Shown: piece after piece, positions 54,894 to 64,000 of the stretch
Layout: every line of letters starts with the position of its first letter
Numbering within the stretch: position 1 is the first letter of the stretch
DNA from: Halarcobacter anaerophilus
GTDB lineage: Bacteria; Campylobacterota; Campylobacteria; Campylobacterales; Arcobacteraceae
Assembly: GCF_006459125.1 (NCBI RefSeq)
Contig: NZ_CP041070.1
Span: 1,178,001 to 1,242,000, forward strand
Direction of reading: 5' to 3'
Length of the DNA stretch: 64,000 nucleotides
Position numbers and translations under genes: made by a program
Notes under the pieces: model-generated
The model's input: the letters and a program-made list of their open reading frames with translations, nothing else
What the model was told of the DNA's origin: nothing
Database searches by the model: none

Positions 54894-55712
54894 ATGAATA
54901 AAACAAAGAGTAAAGAAATGATAAAAACAAAGTATTTATTATATAAATTTAAACAGTATAAAAATAATAAGTACTTTTATTGGTACAAAACTGATAATAA
55001 ATATTTTACTCAAACAAAACCACCCCAAAATATACTTGATAAAATAACAGCTTCAAAAGAGCAAGTAGACAAAAAAGATATTATCTTAAATCCATGGAAA
55101 GAGTGGAATACAAACGATATACAAAAAATCATCACAAAAGACGGTGTTTGTATAAACTATCTAAAATCTACAGATGATGAGTATATTACAAAACAAGAAG
55201 ATTTGAAACTATTAGAAGTTTATAGTTTTTTAGTAGAAAACTTTGATATTTCAAAGTCTTTTGGTTTTGAAGAGATTAAAAAATGGCACAAGATGATATT
55301 TGAAACTATATATCCTTTTGCTGGTAAAGTTCGTACAGTAAATATGAGTAAAGGAAGTGGAGTAGATGCTTGGGAATGGCGCTTAGAATTTTTAAATGCT
55401 TTGCCTGATTTTGATAAGTTTTTAAAAGAAGTTACTAAAAAAGAGTATGAAGATATTGAAACTATTTCCCAAGATTTATCAAAGATAATATGTGAGTTTT
55501 TATTTATACATCCATTTAGAGAAGGAAATGGAAGAGTAAGCAGACTAATATGTGATATTATCTTAGCTAAAAATGGTTTGCCAATGATTGGATTAAACTT
55601 GAAAAAAAGTGATAATTATATACAAAGAGTACATAGTGGATATGAATGTGACTATGAACCTATGAAAGAGTTACTAAAACAAAAGATTGAAGAGGAAATT
55701 ATGAATGTATAA
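54894..55712 (+). CDS. fic: Fic-family AMP-transferase (toxin)
   Basis: 272 residues. The catalytic loop is HPFREGNGRVSR, residues 206-217, complete (H, F, E, G-N-G-R, R), so it should transfer AMP to a target hydroxyl. The flap segment GKVRTVNMSKG lies at about 144-154. No inhibitory (S/T)-x-x-x-E-(G/N) motif occurs in its N- or C-terminal helices, so by the family rule it is class I and needs a separate inhibitor. A candidate inhibitor is encoded on the opposite strand at its 3' end. The first 70 residues are a basic, helical extension. The target protein is unknown. Confidence 0.93.
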   Translation: MNKTKSKEMIKTKYLLYKFKQYKNNKYFYWYKTDNKYFTQTKPPQNILDKITASKEQVDKKDIILNPWKEWNTNDIQKIITKDGVCINYLKSTDDEYITKQEDLKLLEVYSFLVENFDISKSFGFEEIKKWHKMIFETIYPFAGKVRTVNMSKGSGVDAWEWRLEFLNALPDFDKFLKEVTKKEYEDIETISQDLSKIICEFLFIHPFREGNGRVSRLICDIILAKNGLPMIGLNLKKSDNYIQRVHSGYECDYEPMKELLKQKIEEEIMNV

Positions 55713-55854
55713 GTTTATAGTGTTCATTAAGCTCTTTTTTTGTGATTTTAGAACCTTCAACTTTAGCAGAACTATGAACAGAGTTTACAATCATTTTTCT
55801 TTTTTTAGTAACAGAAGAGAAGTGTTTGTTACTATTTGCAATAGTTTTTTTCAT
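55699..55854 (-). CDS. Probable Fic-inhibitory antitoxin (51 residues), convergent with fic
   Basis: 51 residues, starting MKKTIANSNKHFSSVTKKRK and continuing MIVNSVHSSAKVEGSKITKK before the end ELNEHYKLIHS. The segment S29-A30-K31-V32-E33-G34 is exactly the Fic inhibitory motif (S/T)-x-x-x-E-(G/N), in which Glu blocks ATP gamma-phosphate binding in the Fic active site. It is set in a short helix followed by an S-K-I-T-K-K-E-L turn-helix, as in VbhA-type inhibitors. The start has AAAAGGAT upstream and a near-consensus promoter. It overlaps the last 14 bp of fic, tail to tail. Most annotators would miss it, since it is short and antisense. Role inferred. Confidence 0.72.
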   Translation of the reverse strand: MKKTIANSNKHFSSVTKKRKMIVNSVHSSAKVEGSKITKKELNEHYKLIHS

Positions 55855-55882
55855 AAAAATATAATCCTTTTAAGTATCTTGT

Positions 55883-55911
55883 ATTATACTAAAAAGATGA
55901 TAAATAATCAA
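55883..55911 (-). promoter_or_regulatory. Near-consensus sigma-70 promoter of the Fic inhibitor gene
   Basis: On the minus strand TTGATT (55906-55911), 17 bp, TATAAT (55883-55888), with the inhibitor ATG about 29 bp after the -10. This is one of the best sigma-70 promoters in the window, which suggests the inhibitor is made constantly and in excess over Fic. The same gap must hold control for rhuM, which starts at 55950 on the other strand. Confidence 0.75.
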
Positions 55912-55949
55912 GTGTTTTTACTTGAAAATCAAAGCGTCAGGTGATAACA

Positions 55950-56933
55950 ATGAATAATCAAAATATCTTAATTTACGAAAACCAAAATGGAAATATCAAA
56001 GTTGATGTACGATTTGAAGATGACTCAATTTGGCTTAGTCAAAAACAGCTTGCAGAAGTTTTTGGAAAAAGTGTTAAAACAATAAATGAACATATTGTAA
56101 ATATATTTCAAGAAGAAGAATTAGATAAAAATTCAGTTATCCGGAATTACCGGATAACTGCAAATGATGGCAAAAACTATGATGTCTTACACTATAACCT
56201 TGATATGATAATAGCCTTAGGTTTTAGAGTTCGTTCAAATACTGGTACAAAGTTTAGAATCTGGGCAAATAAAAAGCTAAAAGAGTACATCACAAAAGGG
56301 TTTGTACTAGATGATGATAGATTTAAAAATGGCAATCAAATGTCATATTTTGATGAGCTTCAAAACCGTCTTAGAGAGATACGACTTAGTGAGAAGTTTT
56401 TCTATCAAAAAATCAAAGATATCTATATGACAAGCATAGATTATAACCCAAAAGATGAAAAAACAATAGAGTTTTTCAAAATAGTTCAAAACAAACTTTT
56501 ATGGGCAGTATCATCTCAAACAGCAGCCGAACTAGTACACAATCGTGTGGATATTACTAAACCACTTTTAGGTATGAGTTCATATGATAAAGAAGATAAA
56601 AATATCACAAAAAAAGATGTATCTGTTGCAAAAAACTATTTAAATGAAGAGGAGATAAAACTTCTTGGGCTTTTAGTAGAACAATACTTAGCCTTTGCAG
56701 AAACGATGGCAAATCAGCAAACACCTATGTATATGAAAGATTGGATTGAAAGACTTGATTTGATTTTATCTATGAATGGAAGAGAACTTTTGAAAAATGC
56801 TGGAGAAATCTCTCACCAAATGGCAAAAGAAAAAAGTGAATTAGAGTATAAAAAATATAAAGAAAATCAAAAACAAATAGAAAAAAAGATAAGTTTAAAA
56901 GAACTAGAAAATGATATAAAAAGATTAAAGTAG
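55950..56933 (+). CDS. rhuM: RhuM-family protein
   Basis: 327 residues from the ATG at 55950, chosen over an in-frame GTG at 55941 because AGGTGAT lies at a proper distance before the ATG. The RhuM core reads VDVRFEDDSIWLSQKQLAEVFGKSVKTINEHIVNIFQEEEL, then NYDVLHYNLDMIIALGFRVRS. An HTH-like first part suggests DNA binding. The C-terminal third is a Lys/Glu-rich coiled coil. RhuM genes are frequent beside Fic and type I restriction genes; biochemical function is not established. A perfect 27-bp palindrome lies inside the gene near codon 65. It is 10 bp before hsdR. Confidence 0.88.
   Translation: MNNQNILIYENQNGNIKVDVRFEDDSIWLSQKQLAEVFGKSVKTINEHIVNIFQEEELDKNSVIRNYRITANDGKNYDVLHYNLDMIIALGFRVRSNTGTKFRIWANKKLKEYITKGFVLDDDRFKNGNQMSYFDELQNRLREIRLSEKFFYQKIKDIYMTSIDYNPKDEKTIEFFKIVQNKLLWAVSSQTAAELVHNRVDITKPLLGMSSYDKEDKNITKKDVSVAKNYLNEEEIKLLGLLVEQYLAFAETMANQQTPMYMKDWIERLDLILSMNGRELLKNAGEISHQMAKEKSELEYKKYKENQKQIEKKISLKELENDIKRLK
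56134..56160. repeat. Perfect 11-bp inverted repeat inside rhuM with CGG-arginine codons
   Basis: CAGTTATCCGG and CCGGATAACTG with a 5-base AATTA loop. It encodes S-V-I-R-N-Y-R-I-T and needs two CGG arginine codons, though arginine in this genome is almost always AGA. The inner half-sites TATCCG and CGGATA are the same as in the 17-bp palindrome at 54826. This points to selection on the DNA or RNA itself, for example an operator or processing site. Confidence 0.7.
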
Positions 56934-56943
56934 GAATAGAAAA

Positions 56944-59841
56944 TTGAGTACCCAAAGTGAAGCCATACTAGAAGAAAACCTTATCAAACAACTTGAATCT
57001 TTAAAATACCAAAGAGTATTTATAAAAGATGATGAACAGCTAGAACAAAATCTAAAAAGACAGTTAGAAAAACACAACAAAACAACTTTTTCCCATAATG
57101 AGTTTAAAAAGATACTAAACCATCTGCAAAGTGGAAGTGTCTTTGAAAAAGCAAAAAAACTAAGAGATAAGTATGTTCTAAATAAAGATGATGGTACAAA
57201 CTTTTATATGGAGTTTCTAGACTCTGAACACTGGTGTCAAAATCTATTTCAAGTAACAAATCAAATAAGTGTAAACGGTACTTATAAAAACAGATACGAT
57301 GTAACTATCTTGATAAATGGTTTTCCTTTAGTACAAATAGAACTAAAAAGAAGAGGTTTAGAGTTAAAAGAAGCCTTTAATCAAATCAATCGTTATCAAA
57401 AACACTCTTATGGAGCAAACAGTGCTTTATTTCAGTATGTTCAAATCTTTGTTATAAGCAATGGAGTAAATACAAAATATTACGCAAACAATAAAAAACA
57501 AACCTTCAAACAAACCTTTTTTTGGGCAGATAAAGAAAATAAAAACATCACAAATATAGAAGAGTTCACAAGTTCTTTTTTAGAGCGATGTCATATCTCT
57601 AAGATGATATGTAAGTATATAGTATTAGCCGAGGTTGATAAGATACTTATGGTTCTAAGACCTTATCAGTTTTATGCTGTTGAAGCTATTATCGAACAAG
57701 TTACAACATCTACAAGAAACGGATATATTTGGCATACAACTGGAAGCGGTAAAACCTTGACCTCTTTTAAAACTGCACAAATACTTATGAAACTTCCAAA
57801 AGTAGATAAGGTGGTTTTTGTAGTAGATAGAAAAGATTTAGACTTTCAAACCACAAAAGAGTTTAACTCTTTTAGTGATGGAAGTGTAGATGGTACAGAT
57901 AATACTGCTACTTTAGTCAGACAATTTAGTGATGATACCAAATTAATAGTTACAACAATTCAAAAACTAAACACAGCAATCAAAAAAAGAAAATATATAG
58001 AACAAATGTCAAAACAAAAGGATAAACATATAGTTTTTATTTTTGATGAGTGCCATAGAAGCCAGTTTGGAGAAACACACTTAAATATAAACAAGTTCTT
58101 TACAAACAATCAAATGATAGGTTTCACAGGTACGCCAATATTCCCTGAAAATGCTATGGGAAATAAACTAGGTAAAAGAACAACAACTGATTTATTTGAT
58201 GATAGACTTCATAGATATGTAATAACAGATGCCATAAACGATGACAATGTTTTAAAATTTTCCGTTGAATATATAGGAAGATATAAAGAGAAAGAAAATA
58301 GTGCCACAAATATTGATATAGAAGTTGAAGATATAGACAGACAAGAGCTTTTTGAAAGTGATGATAGAGTAGAAAAAATCGTTGATTATATCATAGCAAA
58401 TCATGCTAGAAAAACTCACAATAAAGATTTTACTGCAATGATGACAGTTAGTTCAGTGGATATGCTTTCAAAGTATTATGAAACCTTTAAAAGAAAACAA
58501 CACAATCTAAAAATAGCAACTATCTTTTCATATAGTGATAATGAAGAAGATAAAAATGCAGATGGTTTATATGAATCAGATGGTGCACATATAGATGAAG
58601 AACATATAAACAAACATAGTCGTGAAAAGCTAGATGAGTATATCAAAGATTATAATAAGATGTTTGGTACAAAATATAGCACCAAAGATAGTAAAACTTT
58701 TTATAACTATTACAATGAACTATCAAAAAGAGTAAAAAAAGGTGAAGTTGATATTCTTCTTGTAGTAAATATGTTCTTAACAGGTTTTGATAGTAAAAGA
58801 TTAAATACCTTGTATGTGGACAAAAACCTAAAATACCACGGACTTATACAAGCTTTTAGTAGAACAAATAGAATACTTGATGAGGTAAAATCTCAAGGAA
58901 ATATAGTATGTTTTAGAAATATCAAAAAAGCTTGCGATGATGCAATAGCACTTTTTTCAAGAAGTGACGCAAAAGATATTATTTTGATGGAACCATATGA
59001 AGAGTATGTTAAAAAGTTTAATGAGGCTTTTAAAGTTCTAATAAAAATAGCACCAACAGTAGCTAGTGTAGATACTTTGATAAGTGAAGATGATAAACTA
59101 GAATTTATCAAAGCTTTTAGAGAGTTAATGAGAATCAAAAACATCTTAGAAGGGTTTAGTGATTTTAAATGGTCTGATCTGTCTATGAGTGAACAGATGT
59201 TTAATGACTACTTATCAAAATACTTAGATATGAAACCAAAAAGAGGTGAACAAGGTGAAAAGGTATCTATTTTAGAAGATGTGGATTTTGAACTAGAACT
59301 TATACACAAAGATGAGATAAATGTAGCCTATATTTTAAAACTTTTAGCTAAATATAAAGATTCAAATGAAGAAGAACAGAAAAAACAAAAAGAAAATATC
59401 TCAAATATCTTGACAAACAATCCACAACTTAGAAGTAAAAAAGAGCTAATAGAGAAATTTATCAATGAAAACCTATATGCAATAAATGAAGAGGATATAG
59501 AAGAGGAGTTTGATAAGTATTGGGAAGAACAAAAAGATAAAGCCTACAAAGAGTTATGCGATGATGAAAATCTTGATTGCAAAAAAGTGAGAAGAGTTGT
59601 AGATAAATATATCTATGAACAAAGATTACCTTTAAAAGATGAGATTGCAAGTACCTTAAAAGTAAAACCAAAACTTTTGGAAAGAAAAAAAGTAATACCA
59701 AGAGTATTAGATAAGATAGTAAACTTTGTTGAAAAATTTTATGATGATATAGGAACACAAACTGCAACAAACAATAGTAGTTATGAAATAAACATGGAAG
59801 AGTTAAAAACAGCCCAACCAAAACCTGAGTATAATAAGTAA
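56944..59841 (+). CDS. hsdR: Type I restriction-modification motor/endonuclease subunit
   Basis: 965 residues. Nuclease motif in RYDVTILINGFPLVQIELKRRG (D119 ... E133-x-K135) near the N-terminus. SF2 translocase with Walker A HTTGSGKTLTS (264-274), DECHRSQFGE (368-377), TGTPIF in motif III and LLVVNMFLTGFDSKRLNTLYVDK in motif V. The start is TTG (56944), with the family's N-terminal SEAILEENLIKQLESLKYQRV directly after. Complete and apparently functional. It is separated from hsdM-hsdS by three genes and lies in the same orientation. Confidence 0.95.
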   Translation: MSTQSEAILEENLIKQLESLKYQRVFIKDDEQLEQNLKRQLEKHNKTTFSHNEFKKILNHLQSGSVFEKAKKLRDKYVLNKDDGTNFYMEFLDSEHWCQNLFQVTNQISVNGTYKNRYDVTILINGFPLVQIELKRRGLELKEAFNQINRYQKHSYGANSALFQYVQIFVISNGVNTKYYANNKKQTFKQTFFWADKENKNITNIEEFTSSFLERCHISKMICKYIVLAEVDKILMVLRPYQFYAVEAIIEQVTTSTRNGYIWHTTGSGKTLTSFKTAQILMKLPKVDKVVFVVDRKDLDFQTTKEFNSFSDGSVDGTDNTATLVRQFSDDTKLIVTTIQKLNTAIKKRKYIEQMSKQKDKHIVFIFDECHRSQFGETHLNINKFFTNNQMIGFTGTPIFPENAMGNKLGKRTTTDLFDDRLHRYVITDAINDDNVLKFSVEYIGRYKEKENSATNIDIEVEDIDRQELFESDDRVEKIVDYIIANHARKTHNKDFTAMMTVSSVDMLSKYYETFKRKQHNLKIATIFSYSDNEEDKNADGLYESDGAHIDEEHINKHSREKLDEYIKDYNKMFGTKYSTKDSKTFYNYYNELSKRVKKGEVDILLVVNMFLTGFDSKRLNTLYVDKNLKYHGLIQAFSRTNRILDEVKSQGNIVCFRNIKKACDDAIALFSRSDAKDIILMEPYEEYVKKFNEAFKVLIKIAPTVASVDTLISEDDKLEFIKAFRELMRIKNILEGFSDFKWSDLSMSEQMFNDYLSKYLDMKPKRGEQGEKVSILEDVDFELELIHKDEINVAYILKLLAKYKDSNEEEQKKQKENISNILTNNPQLRSKKELIEKFINENLYAINEEDIEEEFDKYWEEQKDKAYKELCDDENLDCKKVRRVVDKYIYEQRLPLKDEIASTLKVKPKLLERKKVIPRVLDKIVNFVEKFYDDIGTQTATNNSSYEINMEELKTAQPKPEYNK

Positions 59842-59959
59842 ATTCATACTATTTTACTCAACTTTTTCCCTTGATTTAAGTCATAGAACTTTAAAAAAAA
59901 TCTGCTATTATTACATCATATGATAAAAATAAACTATACTTATATAGTAAGGATTTACG

Positions 59960-60640
59960 ATGAATGAGATGCATGAATTTTTCAACAGACAGATAAAACT
60001 TTGGGGTGAACAAACCCAAGATAGCCTGCAAGATAAAAAAGTGGCTATTATAGGAAGCGGAGGTCTTGGTTGTTCTTTGGGAATTGCCCTTGGAGCTTCG
60101 GGAATAGGGGAGTTTACTTTGGTGGACTTTGATGAGGTGGGTATTCACAATATTCACAGACAAATAGGGTTTAAAGTAGGAGATGACGGAGAATATAAAG
60201 CTGAAGTTTTAAAAGAACTTATGGAAGCAAGATGCCCCTATACCAAAGTAAATATTTTTACCGAGTCTTTCGATGATTTCAAAAAAAGAGATTTGACTTT
60301 TGATTTACTTATCGATGCAACGGACAATCTTCCTACAAGAGCTTCTATAAACGAATATTGTATAAAACACAAACAGCCTTGGATTTACGGCTCTGTTGAA
60401 GAGTTTCACGGGCAGGTTTGTTTTTTTGAAAATGCCTCTTATGAAGCCGTGTTTAAAATAAACGATAGAAAACCAAACGGTATTGCTTGTCCTATTGTTA
60501 TGCATATAGCTTCACTTCAAGCAAATTTGGCTTTAAGATATCTAGCAGGACTTCCCGTAAAAAAAGATATTTTATATTATTTGTCTTTTGATCAGGAGGG
60601 AGTTTTACAAAACCAAAAATTTAATCTGCCTGCAAAATAA
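59960..60640 (+). CDS. thiF: ThiF/MoeB-family adenylyltransferase
   Basis: 226 residues. E1-like fold that adenylates the C-terminus of a sulfur-carrier protein such as ThiS or MoaD. ATP loop IIGSGGLGCSLG, then DFDEVGIHNIHRQIGF, LIDATDNLPTRASINEYC and YGSVEEFHGQVCFF. The paired C-x-x-C zinc cysteines of MoeB are not visible and the protein ends early, as in many ThiF proteins of this phylum. Its carrier is not adjacent; thi versus moe cannot be separated securely. Followed by a terminator, then carB. Confidence 0.82.
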   Translation: MNEMHEFFNRQIKLWGEQTQDSLQDKKVAIIGSGGLGCSLGIALGASGIGEFTLVDFDEVGIHNIHRQIGFKVGDDGEYKAEVLKELMEARCPYTKVNIFTESFDDFKKRDLTFDLLIDATDNLPTRASINEYCIKHKQPWIYGSVEEFHGQVCFFENASYEAVFKINDRKPNGIACPIVMHIASLQANLALRYLAGLPVKKDILYYLSFDQEGVLQNQKFNLPAK

Positions 60641-60676
60641 ATCAACATCTATTTTTGATGTTGATTTTCTCTTTTT
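60640..60676 (+). terminator. Intrinsic terminator after the ThiF gene
   Basis: AATCAACATC (60640-60649) pairs with GATGTTGATT (60657-60666) around a 7-base T-rich loop, followed by TTCTCTTTTTC. Confidence 0.8.
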
Positions 60677-60773
60677 CTGCTCCTTTTACTCTAACAAAAT
60701 TTTAAGTGCTTATTGGATATACTATGCGGATTTTTAACAAGGAAATTATAAGAAATTACACGGGGAACTATAA

Positions 60774-63700
60774 ATGCCAAAAAGAGAAGACATTAAATCT
60801 ATTTTACTTATAGGTTCAGGACCAATTATCATTGGACAAGCCTGCGAATTTGATTACTCTGGAACACAAGCTACAAAAACACTTAAGGAGTTGGGATATA
60901 GAGTTGTTTTGATAAACTCGAATCCTGCTACTATTATGACGGATCCGGAATTTGCAGACAAAACTTATATTGAACCTATCACCGAAGAGGTTGTTGCAAA
61001 AATAATTGAAAAAGAGAATATTGATGCTATTTTGCCGACTATGGGTGGTCAAACAGCACTTAATGTTGCAACTTCAATGTATGAAAAAGGGATGTTAGAA
61101 GGAGTTAAATTCCTTGGGGCACATCCCGATGCTATTAAAAAGGGTGAAGATAGACATCTTTTTAATGAAGCTATGATAAAAATCGGTATGGATTTACCTA
61201 AAAGTGCAAATGCATATTCTGTTGATGAAGCGATTAGAATCGCAAAAGAGATAGGTTTCCCTGTTATCTCAAGGGCATCGTTTACACTTGCAGGCGGCGG
61301 TTCAGGTGTTGCATACAACATGGAAGAGTTCAAAAAACTTGCAGAAGCCGGAATTGAAGCAAGTCCTATCAATGAAATTGAGATTATGGAATCAATGCTT
61401 GGATGGAAAGAGTACGAAATGGAAGTTATCAGAGATAGAAAAGATAACTGTATTATCGTATGTTCTATTGAAAATTTGGATCCTATGGGAGTTCATACGG
61501 GAGATTCCGTAACTATTGCTCCTGCACTTACTTTAACGGATAAAGAGTATCAAAATATGAGAGATGCTTCTTTTGCTATTTTAAGAGAGATTGGAGTTGA
61601 TACGGGTGGTTCAAATGTGCAATTCTCTATCGATCCAAAAACAGGAAGAATGATTGTAATCGAAATGAATCCAAGGGTTTCAAGATCTTCTGCTCTTGCC
61701 TCTAAAGCAACAGGTTATCCTATTGCAAAAGTTGCAACTTTACTTGCAGTTGGATTTACTCTTGATGAAATTACAAATGATATCACCGGAACAACGGCAT
61801 CTTTTGAACCGGTAATTGATTATATAGTTACAAAAGTTCCTAGATTTACTTTTGAAAAATTTCCAAAAGCAGACTCTACTTTGACAACTGGAATGAAATC
61901 AGTTGGTGAAGTTATGGCTATCGGTAGAACTTTTAATGAATCTATTCAAAAAGCATTATGTTCTACAGAAACAGGACTTGTAGGTTTTGATTCTATTTGT
62001 GATGATATAGAAAAAATCAAAGCAGAGATTAGAAGACCAAATGCCGATAGATTAAGATACTTAATGGACGGTATGAGACAAGGACTTTCAAATGAAGAGA
62101 TCTTTGAACTTTGCAAAGTTGACCCTTGGTTTTTAAGTAAATTCAGAGAAATATATAATTTGGAAAAATCAATTGATGAATCGATTTTAACAGATGAAGT
62201 AAAAATGAGAATTATCAAAACAAACGGTTTTTCAGATAAAATGATTGCCAATCTAATAGGAAAAAAAGAAGAAGATATTTATGAAGCAAGAAAAGCTTTA
62301 GATGTAGATTTTGAGTACAATGAAGTGGATACTTGTGCAGCAGAATTCGGGGCTTTGACTCCATATTTATATTCAACAACAAATATCACAAAACTGCCGA
62401 AAGTAAAAAAAGAATCAAGCGATAAAAAAGTTTTAATTATAGGTGGTGGACCAAACAGAATAGGTCAGGGTATTGAGTTTGATTATTGTTGCGTTCATGC
62501 AAGTTTTGCTCTAAATGAAATGGGTGTAAAAACTATTATGTATAACTGTAATCCTGAAACAGTATCAACAGATTACGATACTTCGGATATTTTATACTTT
62601 GAACCTATTGATTTTGAACACGTTAGAAGCGTAATAGAAAAAGAGAATCCTGATGGTGTAATTGTTCATTTTGGAGGACAAACTCCTTTAAAACTTGCAA
62701 ATGCTTTAACAAAAGCAGGAGCTAAAATCATAGGAACAACTGCGGAAGTTATCGATTTGGCAGAAGATAGAGAAAAATTCTCAACCTTTGTTGAAAAAGC
62801 AGGACTTTTACAACCTGATAACGGAACAGCGGTAGAAGTTGAAGAGGCAATTGAAATTGCGGAAAAAATAGGCTACCCTGTACTTGTAAGACCTTCATTT
62901 GTACTTGGTGGTAGAGGTATGAGAATTGTTTACTCTACAGAAGAGCTTAAAAAATATATGGATGAAGCAGTTTCAGTATCAAACGATGCTCCTGTATTAA
63001 TTGATAAATTCTTAGATAGAGCAATAGAACTTGATGTTGATTGTATTTGTGACGGCAAAGAGGTTTATATAGGCGGAATTATGCAGCATATTGAAGAAGC
63101 AGGTGTTCACTCTGGGGATTCTGCTTGTTCTTTACCTCCTGTTTCTATTGCTCCTGAACTTATTAAAGAGCTTGAAGAGAAAACGAAAAATATGGCATTA
63201 GGACTTGGTGTTGTAGGTTTGATGAATGTTCAATATGCAATTCATAAAGGTCAAATCTATTTAATCGAAGTAAATCCAAGAGCAAGTAGAACAGTTCCTT
63301 TCGTATCAAAAGCAACAGGAATGCCTCTTGCTAAAGTTGCGACAAGAGTTATGTGGGGAGAGAGTTTAAGAAATGCTCTTGATACTTACAACTCGGATTT
63401 AATCTGGGAAGATAACGGAGTTTTAAAACCTATTTTAAAAGAGCATATAGCAGTAAAAGAAGCGGTTTTCCCATTTACCAAATTAAGCGGTTCAGATATG
63501 ATCTTAACTCCTGAGATGAAATCTACAGGTGAAGTAATGGGGATCTCTGAAAGTTTCGGAATCTCTTATGCAAAATCACAAAGCGCTGCAAAAAATGATT
63601 TACCTGTGGAAGGAAAAGTCTTTATTTCATTATGCGATTTAGACAAAGAGTATGCTCCGAAACTTGCAAAATCTTTAGTAGAAGAAGGTTTCAGCGTAGT

Positions 63701-64000
63701 TGCTACAGGCGGAACATACAATGTGATAACCCAAGCAGGAATCGAATGTGAAAAAGTTCTTAAAATAAGTGAAGGAAGACCGAATATTACCGATTCAATA
63801 GCAAACGGCGAAATAGCACTTGCTTTAAATACAAGTGATGGAAAAGAGTCGTCAAAAGATGACGGTAAAAATATAAGAAGAGCAGTTCTTAAAACAAATG
63901 TTCCTTACGTAACAACCGCAGCAGCAGCTTTTGCCTGCGTTGAAGCTATGAGAGCATTAAAACATAAAGACGGAATAGGTGTTAAATCTATTCAAGAATT
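60774..64000 (+). CDS. carB: Carbamoyl-phosphate synthase large subunit (cut by window edge)
   Basis: At least 1075 residues; the frame is open to the right end, so the 3' end is missing, probably by only a few residues since family length is about 1080-1090. Synthesises carbamoyl phosphate for pyrimidines and arginine from bicarbonate, ATP and ammonia. Two homologous ATP-grasp halves are visible. The first opens [21 protein letters not shown]; the second has [22 protein letters not shown] and [14 protein letters not shown]. The C-terminal MGS-like regulatory domain begins [21 protein letters not shown]. Start ATG at 60774, with ACGGGGAA some twelve bases upstream. Confidence 0.95.
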   Translation, partial: MPKREDIKSILLIGSGPIIIGQACEFDYSGTQATKTLKELGYRVVLINSNPATIMTDPEFADKTYIEPITEEVVAKIIEKENIDAILPTMGGQTALNVATSMYEKGMLEGVKFLGAHPDAIKKGEDRHLFNEAMIKIGMDLPKSANAYSVDEAIRIAKEIGFPVISRASFTLAGGGSGVAYNMEEFKKLAEAGIEASPINEIEIMESMLGWKEYEMEVIRDRKDNCIIVCSIENLDPMGVHTGDSVTIAPALTLTDKEYQNMRDASFAILREIGVDTGGSNVQFSIDPKTGRMIVIEMNPRVSRSSALASKATGYPIAKVATLLAVGFTLDEITNDITGTTASFEPVIDYIVTKVPRFTFEKFPKADSTLTTGMKSVGEVMAIGRTFNESIQKALCSTETGLVGFDSICDDIEKIKAEIRRPNADRLRYLMDGMRQGLSNEEIFELCKVDPWFLSKFREIYNLEKSIDESILTDEVKMRIIKTNGFSDKMIANLIGKKEEDIYEARKALDVDFEYNEVDTCAAEFGALTPYLYSTTNITKLPKVKKESSDKKVLIIGGGPNRIGQGIEFDYCCVHASFALNEMGVKTIMYNCNPETVSTDYDTSDILYFEPIDFEHVRSVIEKENPDGVIVHFGGQTPLKLANALTKAGAKIIGTTAEVIDLAEDREKFSTFVEKAGLLQPDNGTAVEVEEAIEIAEKIGYPVLVRPSFVLGGRGMRIVYSTEELKKYMDEAVSVSNDAPVLIDKFLDRAIELDVDCICDGKEVYIGGIMQHIEEAGVHSGDSACSLPPVSIAPELIKELEEKTKNMALGLGVVGLMNVQYAIHKGQIYLIEVNPRASRTVPFVSKATGMPLAKVATRVMWGESLRNALDTYNSDLIWEDNGVLKPILKEHIAVKEAVFPFTKLSGSDMILTPEMKSTGEVMGISESFGISYAKSQSAAKNDLPVEGKVFISLCDLDKEYAPKLAKSLVEEGFSVVATGGTYNVITQAGIECEKVLKISEGRPNITDSIANGEIALALNTSDGKESSKDDGKNIRRAVLKTNVPYVTTAAAAFACVEAMRALKHKDGIGVKSIQE

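Noticed and set aside
55705-55944. 79-codon + strand reading frame between fic and rhuM
   Set aside because: It overlaps the end of fic, has no ribosome-binding site and a Phe/Arg/Asn-rich unlikely composition. It is the shadow of the minus-strand Fic inhibitor gene, which has the promoter, the ribosome-binding site and the S-x-x-x-E-G motif.

Overview
The window is AT-rich chromosomal DNA. It looks like a member of the Campylobacterota, most likely the Arcobacter group (Arcobacteraceae). The basis is the codon usage (arginine almost always AGA), the compact S13-S11-S4-alpha-L17 cluster, the sigma-70 factor with an acidic insert, the TtrBCA-type respiratory cluster and the overall gene content. 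The species call is inference from gene content, not from a database search. Both ends are cut inside genes: hemL at the left and carB at the right.

Layout. 1-12.4 kb is core chromosome: hemL end, ppnP, an AtpZ-like protein, rpoD, leuD-leuB, a HIT protein, the rpmJ-rpsM-rpsK-rpsD-rpoA-rplQ operon, gatA and guaB. 12.4-27.4 kb is a patchwork of accessory genes: a KAP-type NTPase, a 0.76-kb gene-poor stretch with a long imperfect palindrome and a gene remnant, small membrane proteins, an attC-like hairpin next to a toxin-antitoxin pair, a frameshifted DoxX-like gene, a methyltransferase, LysE, a repeat-bearing lipoprotein, cupin proteins and a UvrD-like helicase. 27.4-30.7 kb is an EmrAB-type efflux pair divergent from its TetR regulator, with a perfect 12-bp palindrome between them. 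31.8-39.8 kb is a flavodoxin followed by a molybdoenzyme cluster read leftwards, response regulator - histidine kinase - ttrB - ttrC - ttrA, which fits respiratory tetrathionate reduction. 39.9-50.9 kb is housekeeping: two SlyD-like prolyl isomerases, a LOG protein, ACP phosphodiesterase, a YeeE/YedE transporter, LysE, a nucleobase deaminase, metY-metX, xseB, radC, an HTH protein and a kinase-like membrane protein. 50.9-59.8 kb is a defence island. 59.9-64 kb is core again: a ThiF-family protein and carB.

The part that most deserves attention is the defence island. A type I restriction-modification locus (hsdM, hsdS ... hsdR) is split by a DUF3800 gene, a Fic AMP-transferase gene and a RhuM-family gene. 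On the opposite strand, overlapping the 3' end of fic, lies a 51-codon gene. It has a near-consensus promoter and encodes the Fic inhibitory motif S-x-x-x-E-G, which the Fic protein itself lacks. I read this as a class I Fic toxin with its antitoxin in convergent orientation. A strong palindrome with TATCCG/CGGATA half-sites sits upstream of fic, and another sits inside rhuM, where it forces rare CGG arginine codons. This suggests a shared DNA-binding control linking fic and rhuM.

I found no tRNA, rRNA, CRISPR array or recognisable insertion sequence in the window.
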